From: CALFCE01 sp964411665
Lineage (GTDB): Bacteria > Pseudomonadota > Gammaproteobacteria > Granulosicoccales > Granulosicoccaceae
Direction of reading: 5' to 3'
NCBI GenBank assembly: GCA_964411665.1
Contig: CAYPMR010000147.1
Span: 1 to 5,788 of the forward strand
Length of the DNA stretch: 5,788 nucleotides
Shown here: one piece after another, positions 1 through 5,272 of the stretch
Layout: every line of letters starts with the position of its first letter
Numbering within the stretch: position 1 is the stretch's first letter
Program-made: the position numbers and the translations under genes
Notes under the pieces: generated by a model
The model's database searches: none
Told to the model about the DNA's origin: nothing
The model's input: only the letters and a program-made list of their open reading frames with translations

Positions 1-838
1 CCACTCGACGATTAAGTATTCGCTCACGCCAGGCAATGTAAAGGCCGGCGGCAATAATCAGTGCTGCACCTACCCAGATCCAGTGATCCGGTAAGCTGGA
101 AAATATCAGGTAACCGGCAATTGTCGCTCCCACTAACTCCGTGTATTGAAACGGTGCCACCACTGAAGCCGGTGCGAATTGAACCGCTTTGATAATCAGA
201 AATTGCGACAGTGCGCCAATACCGCCGAGTGCGACAAACAAAAACAGGTGCCACAGCGATTGGGGCCACTGGAAAACGCTCCATACCGCCATACTGGTAA
301 CAACGGTCGCGATTAACGCGGTGTAGGCGATCATTGTTTCTGGTGGATCTACACTCGCCAGTTTGCGATTCAGAATCTGGTATAGCGCAAAGGCAATCGC
401 CGAGCAAAGCACCAGAATATTGCCAATGTTTTCCAGCGACAGGTCAGGGCGGACGATAATCAATGCCCCACACAAACCCACAGCAATTGCCTGCCAGCGA
501 TGCCAGCCTACTTTTTCACCGAGTAGCGGTACCGCCAGCGCGGTAATTAGAATCGGTCCGGTCAGCATAATTGCAGACGCAGTGGCAAGTGTCACTAACG
601 GTAGCGAAGAAATGAAACAGGCGTTCGACACAAACATCAGAATTGAGCGCCCGAATTCACCACGATAGTTGTGACTTTTAAATATCCGTGGTCCAAAGCG
701 TGGCCAGAACACAATCACAACACACAGCAGGTGGCCGCTAAATCTCGCCCACACTACTTGCAGGATGTGATACTCCAGTGCCATCGTCTTCGCTATGGCA
801 TTCATTACCGGAATTGTTATGACCATCGCCAGGCACAT
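1..838 (-). CDS. DMT-superfamily EamA-domain transporter, 3' end cut by window edge
   Basis: The minus strand is open from the stop codon at 907-905 to base 1 and reads as a drug/metabolite transporter with two EamA repeats. From the only ATG (838-836) 279 residues are visible, so only a short C-terminus should be missing (family about 290-300). Visible marks are TM1 ending in NAIAK (13-17), then QVVWARFSGHLL (27-38), the repeat-1 end LTGPILITALAVPLLGEKVGWHRW (split here as LTGPILITALAV, 92-103, and PLLGEKVGWHRW, 104-115), and repeat 2 starting near residue 139 and ending APASVVAPFQYTELV (222-236). About ten hydrophobic helices are expected in the inner membrane. EamA proteins export or import small metabolites; the substrate cannot be read from sequence. 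The start is uncertain: family-like sequence (GITRGILY) lies in frame upstream of the ATG, but no ATG, GTG or TTG occurs there. Family assignment is secure. Confidence 0.88.
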   Translation of the reverse strand, partial: MCLAMVITIPVMNAIAKTMALEYHILQVVWARFSGHLLCVVIVFWPRFGPRIFKSHNYRGEFGRSILMFVSNACFISSLPLVTLATASAIMLTGPILITALAVPLLGEKVGWHRWQAIAVGLCGALIIVRPDLSLENIGNILVLCSAIAFALYQILNRKLASVDPPETMIAYTALIATVVTSMAVWSVFQWPQSLWHLFLFVALGGIGALSQFLIIKAVQFAPASVVAPFQYTELVGATIAGYLIFSSLPDHWIWVGAALIIAAGLYIAWRERILNRRV

Positions 839-904
839 ATATAAAATGCCCCGTGTGATGCCCGATACACCGATCGTAGAGATACTTGTTACCTTATATG
901 TAGG

Positions 905-1024
905 TTAGTGGAGCCAATTAAACGGATTTAAGACCGGAATTCCAACTCTTTCAAATTCTTTTACGTTGCGTGTTCTAAGCGTTAGCGAGTGGGATAGGGC
1001 AGTAGCTGCCATCAATTTATCAAT
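905..1024 (-). pseudogene. C-terminal remnant of a VapC-type PIN-domain toxin
   Basis: Thirty-nine codons plus a TAA stop on the minus strand read as the tail of a VapC/PIN ribonuclease. It begins IDKLMAATALSHSLTLRTRN and ends with an EFE-R-VG-IPVLNPF-like tail. This matches the well-known family end: an acidic residue, then a LIAATAL-type helix, a TRN motif, (D/E)F and NPF/NPW. The upstream two thirds, with the other metal-binding acidic residues, are absent: an in-frame stop lies at 1027-1025 and the stop of the next gene at 1033-1031. No VapB antitoxin is nearby. It cannot be an active nuclease. It is too short for usual gene callers and has no convincing ribosome-binding site. The 5' boundary coincides with an 8-bp tandem duplication. 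Family assignment is by motif recognition and fairly sure; how the truncation arose is inference. Confidence 0.75.
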
Positions 1025-1030
1025 TTATCA
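1012..1030. repeat. 8-bp tandem duplication at a gene-remnant junction
   Basis: TCAATTTA occurs twice in tandem (1012-1019 and 1020-1027), followed by a further TCA. The second unit carries the in-frame stop that ends the open frame of the VapC remnant on its 5' side, and the stop of the neighbouring membrane-protein gene begins 3 bp further on. This fits a slippage or microhomology scar at a deletion end point, but a repeat this short can arise by chance. Confidence 0.6.
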
Positions 1031-1426
1031 TTACTGCGCGATATCACGCTCTCCTTTCATCCACTTTATTGCATCCGGATAATCAAACAAGAGTGAAAAT
1101 GCGTTTGTGACTGCCAGAACGTAAAGGTACGTAACATATGTCGGACTACCGTCTGGCGTAAAGGCGATAACAATCACAATAATCGCAGTCCACGGTATCA
1201 AATGTGGTAGTGACATCAATTTAGAAACCCCACGTTCAAAATACATTATCGGACCATTGGGCAGCATACCGCCAATTGCAAGAACTGCAATCCAAATACC
1301 CAAAGGCTCGCCGAGAAAATACAGGCTCGCAAAATTGACCGGCATCAACCACAAAACCATCCAGATTTGTACCCAGGCAGGGAGCGATCGGAACGATTTA
1401 AAAATATCAGCAAAGCGATGTAGCAT
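1031..1426 (-). CDS. Small integral membrane protein of unknown function
   Basis: A 131-residue protein with four predicted membrane helices (about 18-40, 43-62, 75-91 and 95-115), a short basic N-terminus (MLHRFADIFKSFRSLP) and a charged C-terminal tail (KWMKGERDIAQ). Marked local features are LPAWVQIWMVLWLMPVN (15-31), an SLPHLIPWT loop (72-80) and LLFDYPDAIKW (112-122). It resembles uncharacterised membrane proteins of similar size that I recall from marine and halophilic gammaproteobacteria, but I know no function. The ATG start is supported by a GGGA ribosome-binding site 6 bases upstream (1436-1433). It lies downstream of the tetR gene on the same strand after a gap of about 206 bp, so it may have its own promoter, though read-through from tetR is possible. 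It is intact. Confidence 0.85.
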   Translation of the reverse strand: MLHRFADIFKSFRSLPAWVQIWMVLWLMPVNFASLYFLGEPLGIWIAVLAIGGMLPNGPIMYFERGVSKLMSLPHLIPWTAIIVIVIAFTPDGSPTYVTYLYVLAVTNAFSLLFDYPDAIKWMKGERDIAQ

Positions 1427-1485
1427 GTGTTTTCCCTTTATACAGGCTCAAAGACGATAGTGCTGCGTTCAGGCTTGGTACGTTA

Positions 1486-1632
1486 TTAGTGGAAAGAGCG
1501 TACTGGGGTTATGTAAGCCTCGATAGGTAAACCAGACTTTGCGAACCGATGATAGTACGCTTTGATTTCCGTTGTTGATAGGACGGTGTGGTGGTGGCGC
1601 GGATTGGTCAATTCGAGAATAAGCAGATTACC
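1486..1632 (-). other. Open 48-codon stretch directly after the tetR stop, same frame
   Basis: In the gap between tetR and the small membrane-protein gene, the minus-strand frame of tetR stays open after its TAA for 48 codons and ends in tandem TAA TAA. The residues look protein-like (for example IKAYYHRFAKSGLPIEAYIT), but there is no ATG or GTG, and a random stretch this long is open roughly one time in ten. It could be decayed coding sequence or nothing. The rest of this gap shows no terminator or RNA gene that I can support. Confidence 0.15.
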
Positions 1633-2205
1633 TTACGCAACTTGCTCATAGAGTGGTTTAAGGGTTGTTGAAACCAGGTCTCGCAGATAAGTTTGACTGG
1701 GAGAGGTTCGCGACAACACATTAAGTCCTTGCGCGAAACAGACAAGGTAGCGCGCGTTTGCCTTTGCATTATCGATATCATCTCTTTCCAATGCGCACCT
1801 GAATTCCATTTCAAGGAATTTAAAATGTTTGGTCATCAGGTCTCGAAATTTTTCACCATCATTGCCTAGCTCTATAAAGGTATTTGTACCAAAGCAACCG
1901 TTGCACCGCTTACCGTTCAAAATCCCATCGACAACATAGTCAAAATAGTCACTTATACCGGCCAACCCCGAGTTATTGACTCTGATTTTTTTAATACCCT
2001 CGTGCGTCACACACTGCAGATACTTATCAAGTGCTGCATAAAAAAGATTTTCCTTGTCACCAAATGCAAAGTACAGGCTTCCAGAACTTACCTCCATTGC
2101 TGCACACAGGTCCTGCATGCTGGTGTTGTTGTATCCTTTTTCCCAGAACACATCGATGGCGGCCAACAATGCGTCATTCTCTCCAAACTCCCTCGGACGT
2201 CCCAT
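1633..2205 (-). CDS. TetR/AcrR-family transcriptional regulator
   Basis: A 190-residue regulator of typical family length. The N-terminal DNA-binding domain is classic: MGRPREF opening, FWEKGYNNTSMQDLCAAMEV (20-39) as helices 1-2 and the start of the helix-turn-helix, then SSGSLYFAFGDKENLFYAAL (40-59), which contains the recognition helix and the conserved SLY-FG-KE-LF pattern. The all-helical C-terminal ligand and dimer domain holds CNGCFGTNTFIEL (101-113), which aligns with the Cys-containing G-C-(L/F)-x-x-N-T-x-x-E-L element of the family subgroup that includes NemR-like repressors. The ATG has a weak GGA Shine-Dalgarno and a perfect TATAAT about 30 bp upstream. The gene is divergent from the dehalogenase operon across 383 bp, so it probably represses that operon, itself, or both; a small acid or reactive electrophile is the natural ligand guess. 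Family is sure, target and ligand are inferred. Confidence 0.95.
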   Translation of the reverse strand: MGRPREFGENDALLAAIDVFWEKGYNNTSMQDLCAAMEVSSGSLYFAFGDKENLFYAALDKYLQCVTHEGIKKIRVNNSGLAGISDYFDYVVDGILNGKRCNGCFGTNTFIELGNDGEKFRDLMTKHFKFLEMEFRCALERDDIDNAKANARYLVCFAQGLNVLSRTSPSQTYLRDLVSTTLKPLYEQVA

Positions 2206-2235
2206 AAGCTTCCACAGTATTTTTCAGATCCATGA

Positions 2236-2241
2236 ATTATA
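2236..2241 (-). promoter_or_regulatory. Candidate -10 box for tetR
   Basis: The minus strand reads TATAAT here, a perfect sigma-70 -10 hexamer, 30 bp upstream of the tetR ATG, which would give a 5' leader of about 24 nt. The -35 is poor: the best match, TTGTAG, is 20 bp away, longer than the ideal 17. A second TATAAT on the same strand (2397-2392) lies beside the dyad at 2399-2414 but also lacks a good -35. Confidence 0.45.
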
Positions 2242-2346
2242 CCTTCGAACCGACATGCGACCTACAAGTAAAACCGGCTATTGCGAGCGTTTTCCACACA
2301 CATCCCGGCCGATAGACCCGTCGGCGATTACTGTGCTGCTTCTGTC

Positions 2347-2361
2347 TCAGAGCCGGTCTGA
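2347..2361. promoter_or_regulatory. Inverted repeat TCAGA-N5-TCTGA, possible regulator site
   Basis: TCAGA GCCGG TCTGA is a perfect 5-bp dyad with a 5-bp GC-rich centre. It shares the word CCGGTCTG with the repeat just upstream of the dehalogenase start. It lies about 140 bp upstream of tetR. It may be a protein-binding site; no transcription factor can be named from it. Confidence 0.3.
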
Positions 2362-2398
2362 ACATAATCCGGGTAGGTAAAGTGGTCGAAAATTATAC

Positions 2399-2414
2399 TA
2401 GAATCAGCATTCTA
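2399..2414. promoter_or_regulatory. Inverted repeat TAGAAT-N4-ATTCTA, candidate TetR operator
   Basis: TAGAAT CAGC ATTCTA is a perfect 6-bp dyad around a 4-bp spacer, the 16-bp size typical of TetR-family operators. It lies immediately upstream of a rightward -35-like TTGATA (2418-2423) and beside a leftward TATAAT (2397-2392), so a bound repressor could affect both directions. A second dyad with the same 6-4-6 geometry is centred 41 bp downstream. Assignment to the adjacent TetR protein is inference from position and symmetry. Confidence 0.45.
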
Positions 2415-2417
2415 TTA

Positions 2418-2447
2418 TTGATAGACTCTGTAAAATTTCAATATATC
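2418..2447 (+). promoter_or_regulatory. Candidate sigma-70 promoter for the dehalogenase operon
   Basis: TTGATA (2418-2423, five of six matches to TTGACA) is followed after 18 bp by TATATC (2442-2447, four of six matches to TATAAT). Transcription would begin near 2454 and give a leader of about 135 nt before the ATG. The -10 lies within the dyad at 2440-2455 and the -35 is next to the dyad at 2399-2414, an arrangement expected for a repressed promoter. The region is AT-rich, so other hexamers could serve. Confidence 0.4.
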
Positions 2448-2455
2448 CATATATT
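2440..2455. promoter_or_regulatory. Inverted repeat AATATA-N4-TATATT over the putative -10
   Basis: AATATA TCCA TATATT has the same 6-4-6 geometry as the dyad at 2399-2414, with centres 41 bp apart (about four helical turns). The arm sequences differ from that dyad, and AT-rich DNA gives such repeats more easily by chance, so this is weaker evidence for an operator. Confidence 0.3.
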
Positions 2456-2546
2456 TGTGGTCAATCTGATATAGGCACGCACGTGGATGATCTGGACAAC
2501 GCTAGTGCTGTGCCACTCTCAGTAACGAATTTCCGGGAATACCCAT

Positions 2547-2570
2547 CAGACAGAAATCCGGTCTGTTTTT
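2547..2570 (+). promoter_or_regulatory. Leader hairpin followed by T-run upstream of the dehalogenase
   Basis: CAGAC (2547-2551) pairs with GTCTG (2561-2565) around a 9-nt loop, followed directly by more T residues (2566-2570). It sits in the presumed leader, 18 bp before the dehalogenase ATG. A 5-bp stem is short for an intrinsic terminator, so an attenuator or a protein-binding dyad are both possible and neither is proven. Confidence 0.25.
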
Positions 2571-2588
2571 CAGAAAGAGTTTATATTC

Positions 2589-3323
2589 ATGAGCATTGAC
2601 GCTTACGTATTTGATGCCTACGGCACGTTGTATGACGTGCAGTCAGTCTCCCAGATCACGGATATTGAATATCCGGATCACGGAGAACTGATCACCCAGG
2701 TCTGGCGCCTCAAACAGCTGGAATACACCTGGCTCCGCACCCTGATGAAAAGCTATCGCAGCTTTTGGGACATTTCTGAGGAATCGTTGATTTTTACGCT
2801 GGATGCCCTTGGCTTGAAGGCCGATCGCAATACGATTTCACGGATCATGGATAAATACCTTCATCTTGATCCATACCCTGATGCCATAGAGGCACTTAAG
2901 TCACTGCAGGGTGTTCCACTGGGTATTCTGTCAAACGGAAACCAGGAGATCCTCGATTTGCTGGTCAGGAACACCGGTTTGGACACCTACCTGAATGCGG
3001 TAATCAGCATTGACGCTGGCGGCAATTTCAAACCGCATCCGAGCGCTTACGAACTAGTACAAAAACAACTGGGTGTACCACCTGAAAAAGTCATGTTCGT
3101 GTCATCGAACGCATTTGACGCCACTGCCGCCAAGAATTTCGGGTTTCAGGTAGCCTGGATCGAACGAGTAACGCCATCAACACTGGCTGCTGAAATATCT
3201 GCCAGTGATACGGTCGGACCGACAACCATGTTCAAGATACTTCGTATGCAGATGGAGAATTTTGACATGCAACCAGACCACAAGCTGAATTCGCTAGCTG
3301 ACCTGCAATCAATAACTGCCTAA
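2589..3323 (+). CDS. (S)-2-haloacid dehalogenase, type II (HAD superfamily)
   Basis: A 244-residue cytosolic hydrolase that would convert an (S)-2-haloacid plus water to an (R)-2-hydroxyacid and halide (EC 3.8.1.2) through an aspartyl-ester intermediate. By alignment from memory with L-DEX, every known active-site position is present: nucleophile Asp9 and Thr13 in VFDAYGTLYDV (7-17), halide-side Arg40 in QVWRLKQLEYTWLR (37-50), Ser116-Asn117 in GILSNGNQE (112-120), Lys148 and Tyr154 in FKPHPSAYELV (147-157), and Ser172, Asn174 and Asp177 in FVSSNAFDAT (170-179). The second motif-I aspartate of phosphatases is Ala/Tyr here, as in true dehalogenases. The cap domain is about residues 17-95. Length is slightly above the usual 220-235 because of a C-terminal tail. 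The ATG has a weak AAGAG ribosome-binding site 9 bases upstream. It is first in the operon, 42 bp before the small membrane gene. Substrate (chloro-, bromo- or fluoro-acid) is not readable. Confidence 0.93.
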   Translation: MSIDAYVFDAYGTLYDVQSVSQITDIEYPDHGELITQVWRLKQLEYTWLRTLMKSYRSFWDISEESLIFTLDALGLKADRNTISRIMDKYLHLDPYPDAIEALKSLQGVPLGILSNGNQEILDLLVRNTGLDTYLNAVISIDAGGNFKPHPSAYELVQKQLGVPPEKVMFVSSNAFDATAAKNFGFQVAWIERVTPSTLAAEISASDTVGPTTMFKILRMQMENFDMQPDHKLNSLADLQSITA

Positions 3324-3365
3324 TAACAGGCCCATCCGAAATTAATTTTTCTATAGGAAAAAATA

Positions 3366-3629
3366 ATGAGTGCCTATAAAAAAGAAATAAAATCAACAAT
3401 CACGTTTGGAGTGATATATGTCCTTCTGGGGCATACCGGCCTGTGGGCTTTGCTCATAGGAACAAACAATGACAATCGGATAATGGGTTTTCCTATCCAC
3501 TACTTTATCGCGATTATGCTGGGAACACTCGGAATATTGATCGTATCAATTTTCTGGACTTATTTTGCAAACAAACTGGAAGATGAAATCGAAGCTGAAA
3601 ATACTTCTTTGAAGGAGGGTTCACAGTGA
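3366..3629 (+). CDS. Small two-helix membrane protein, likely symporter small subunit
   Basis: An 87-residue protein with two membrane helices (about 11-32 and 44-68), the second preceded by RIMGFPIHYF (38-47) and followed by an acidic amphipathic tail (NKLEDEIEAENTSLKEGSQ). Size, a GFP-type motif before helix 2, the acidic end and position directly before an SSS transporter recall the small accessory proteins of several SSS permeases (DUF485, DUF997/YhdT and DUF4212 groups); I cannot say which group, if any, it belongs to. It probably forms a complex with or stabilises the permease in the inner membrane. The start has an AGGA ribosome-binding site (3355-3358) 7 bases before the ATG. Its TGA overlaps the permease GTG by 4 bp (GTGA), a strong sign of translational coupling and fixed stoichiometry. 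Confidence 0.8.
   Translation: MSAYKKEIKSTITFGVIYVLLGHTGLWALLIGTNNDNRIMGFPIHYFIAIMLGTLGILIVSIFWTYFANKLEDEIEAENTSLKEGSQ
3612..3618 (+). promoter_or_regulatory. Strong ribosome-binding site setting the GTG start of the permease
   Basis: AAGGAGG, a full match to the anti-Shine-Dalgarno core, lies 7 bases before the GTG at 3626. It sits inside the end of the small-subunit gene and compensates for the GTG start, decides the permease start site, and supports coupled translation. Confidence 0.85.
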
Positions 3630-5266
3630 CTTCAGAAAACTGGCAATTAGAGAACATCTGGCTCGGCTTGGGGATAACCTTTGCCGTTTTCTGTGTTTAT
3701 TATGTCGTTGCATACATAAACAACAAAAAAACTGAAAATGCGACAGACCTCTACCTGGCAGGGCGTTCGGTAGGGCCTCTAGTAAACTCGCTAGCAGCAT
3801 CCTCAACATGGATGAGTGTGGCGACTTTCATGGGAGTTGTGGCCTTAATACAGCAGCTGCACCTGCCATTCGTATACATGTGGATTCAATTAATTTTGAG
3901 TGTTCCGCTTCTTGTTATGATTTACGGCACATCACTCTACAGAATTGAAGTATTCACTTCCGTTCATTTTGTAAAAAGGCGTTATGGACGCAACAGCGCT
4001 TTCCTGGCTGCGGCCTGGATGCTCTTGATCATGTTGATGTATATGATCGGTCAGTTTATTGGTATCGCTAAGGTATTCGAGGTCTTGCTCGGGTTGAATT
4101 ACAACGCCTCGTTGATTTTTTCGGCCATCGTAATTACCGGGTATATCACTCTGGGTGGTATGAAAGGCGCTACATACAACGATGCAATTCAGATGGTTGT
4201 TATGATGATTGCCTTGCTAGTCCCACTGGCGGCTATTCTCAAAGCAATGGAGGTGACGGGCTATTGGTTTCCGCCACTGGGGTACGGGAGCATGACAGAT
4301 TCTCTGTTAGAGCGCATTCCGACATTCTTTGACCTCAAGTTTGAAGCACGATTTTTTCTATCACTTTTCGTTGCCTTGACACTTGGTACTATCGGGCTGC
4401 CGCAGTTGGCACAACGTATTTTCACATCTGCAAATATCAAGTCTGCACGAAAAGTGGTTCCCTGGTTCTGTTTGTGGGTGGGTTTGATGTTTCTGGGAAC
4501 CTATGCAATGGGTTTTGCTGGCGTTTATCATTTTGACCTGATTGGCCAGGAACTCTCGCGTGAGTCAGCTGATAAGACAACACTACTGTTAAATCTGGCT
4601 TATAACCCGGAATGGGTATCAGCCTTTGTTATTGCAGGGGTTTTGGCAGCGGGAGTATCAACAATCGCAGGATTGATGATTGGTGTTGCCACGGTCGTGG
4701 GTCATGACATCGTCGGTGTATTAAAACCGGAGATGGAAGAGAAAACCCAGCTCAAGTATGGATATTTTGCCCTGGCAGGCACCGGAATTGTCTCGCTTCT
4801 CGTGTCCCTGAATCCACCGGCGTTCCTCATCACCTCGATTTTCTGGGCATTCGGATTATGCGCAACAGCTATCACTCCTATGCTTGTGCTTGGCGTTTGG
4901 TCAACTCGCATAAATTCATGGGGTGCCTTTGTCGGTAGCTTTGTCTCTGGCGCTTTGTATATTGTTATTTCACCTTATGTCTTTGCTGATATCAGCGTTG
5001 GAACAGGTCTGGTGAGTAAGCTCGGTTTTGCACAAGCGTTGATATCAGTGCCAATCGGATTCATTACAACGATACTGGTGTCTTTTGCGGCTGAAAAGGT
5101 GCTTGTCAATGCAGCCTCTGCCGAACGTGGAGAAGCTCAGGAACTTGTTGAGACGATGCATGGCTGGGCCAATGTATCCCGGGTGCGCTATGACAGCGCT
5201 GGATGGTTGTTCATACTGTGTGTGCTGTGGCTGCCTATCCTTTTCTGGGGACTTGCTCCCTGGTAG
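3626..5266 (+). CDS. Sodium:solute symporter (SSS family), putative haloacid permease
   Basis: A 546-residue inner-membrane permease with about 13 helices, usual SSS length. Recognisable elements are TDLYLAGRSVGPL (40-52), SSTWMSVATFMGV (59-71, helix 1), the family signature region ITLGGMKGATYNDAIQ (174-189), GTIGLPQLAQRIFTS (254-268), and helix 8 AAGVSTIAGLM (341-351), whose Ser345-Thr346 fit the Na2 sodium site (Ser340-Thr341 in PutP). It most resembles monocarboxylate-type SSS members such as ActP and the VC_2705 subfamily. Lying behind a haloacid dehalogenase it is comparable to DhlC of Xanthobacter autotrophicus, a proposed haloalkanoate uptake protein. It would bring a short (halo)carboxylate into the cell with sodium. 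GTG start with a strong ribosome-binding site; overlaps the small-subunit gene by 4 bp. Family is sure, substrate is inferred from context. Confidence 0.93.
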   Translation: MTSENWQLENIWLGLGITFAVFCVYYVVAYINNKKTENATDLYLAGRSVGPLVNSLAASSTWMSVATFMGVVALIQQLHLPFVYMWIQLILSVPLLVMIYGTSLYRIEVFTSVHFVKRRYGRNSAFLAAAWMLLIMLMYMIGQFIGIAKVFEVLLGLNYNASLIFSAIVITGYITLGGMKGATYNDAIQMVVMMIALLVPLAAILKAMEVTGYWFPPLGYGSMTDSLLERIPTFFDLKFEARFFLSLFVALTLGTIGLPQLAQRIFTSANIKSARKVVPWFCLWVGLMFLGTYAMGFAGVYHFDLIGQELSRESADKTTLLLNLAYNPEWVSAFVIAGVLAAGVSTIAGLMIGVATVVGHDIVGVLKPEMEEKTQLKYGYFALAGTGIVSLLVSLNPPAFLITSIFWAFGLCATAITPMLVLGVWSTRINSWGAFVGSFVSGALYIVISPYVFADISVGTGLVSKLGFAQALISVPIGFITTILVSFAAEKVLVNAASAERGEAQELVETMHGWANVSRVRYDSAGWLFILCVLWLPILFWGLAPW

Positions 5267-5272
5267 ACCACT

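Larger units (their letters stand above)
2206..2588. promoter_or_regulatory. Divergent intergenic control region, tetR / dehalogenase operon
   Basis: This 383-bp stretch holds no convincing gene; the open frames crossing it lack homology and ribosome-binding sites. It is AT-rich in the middle (about 2385-2475) and carries four short inverted repeats (listed separately where strong) plus candidate promoters in both directions. An 8-bp word, CCGGTCTG, occurs twice (2353-2360 and 2558-2565), each time inside or at the edge of an inverted repeat. The length exceeds what two simple promoters need, leaving room for more than one regulator site and a leader of over 100 nt before the dehalogenase. 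Confidence 0.6.

Noticed and set aside
24..407. Minus-strand open frame of 127 codons
   Set aside because: It is out of frame with the EamA transporter, which reads cleanly across the same bases with family motifs; the Arg/Cys-rich translation is typical of a shadow frame.
905..1030. Integron cassette boundary (attC) around the toxin remnant
   Set aside because: Toxin genes and small membrane genes are common in cassettes, but GTTAGCG (981-987) does not fit the GTTRRRY core and no paired R boxes with a palindromic arm were found.
1497..1561. Inverted repeat AGCGTACT (1497-1504) and AGTACGCT (1554-1561)
   Set aside because: Perfect 8-bp arms but 49 bp apart, with no T-run and no promoter to control; likely chance.
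1608..1814. Minus-strand open frame overlapping the end of tetR
   Set aside because: It lies in another frame inside the well-supported tetR gene and shows no family features.
2002..2380. Two plus-strand open frames covering the tetR 5' end and the intergenic region
   Set aside because: They run antisense through the conserved TetR DNA-binding domain, lack ribosome-binding sites and have no recognisable protein pattern.
2589..3323. Phosphoglycolate-type phosphatase reading of the HAD protein
   Set aside because: The DxD of phosphatases is replaced by D-A-Y-G-T and the dehalogenase-specific Arg40, SSNAFD and FKP-P-Y motifs are all present.
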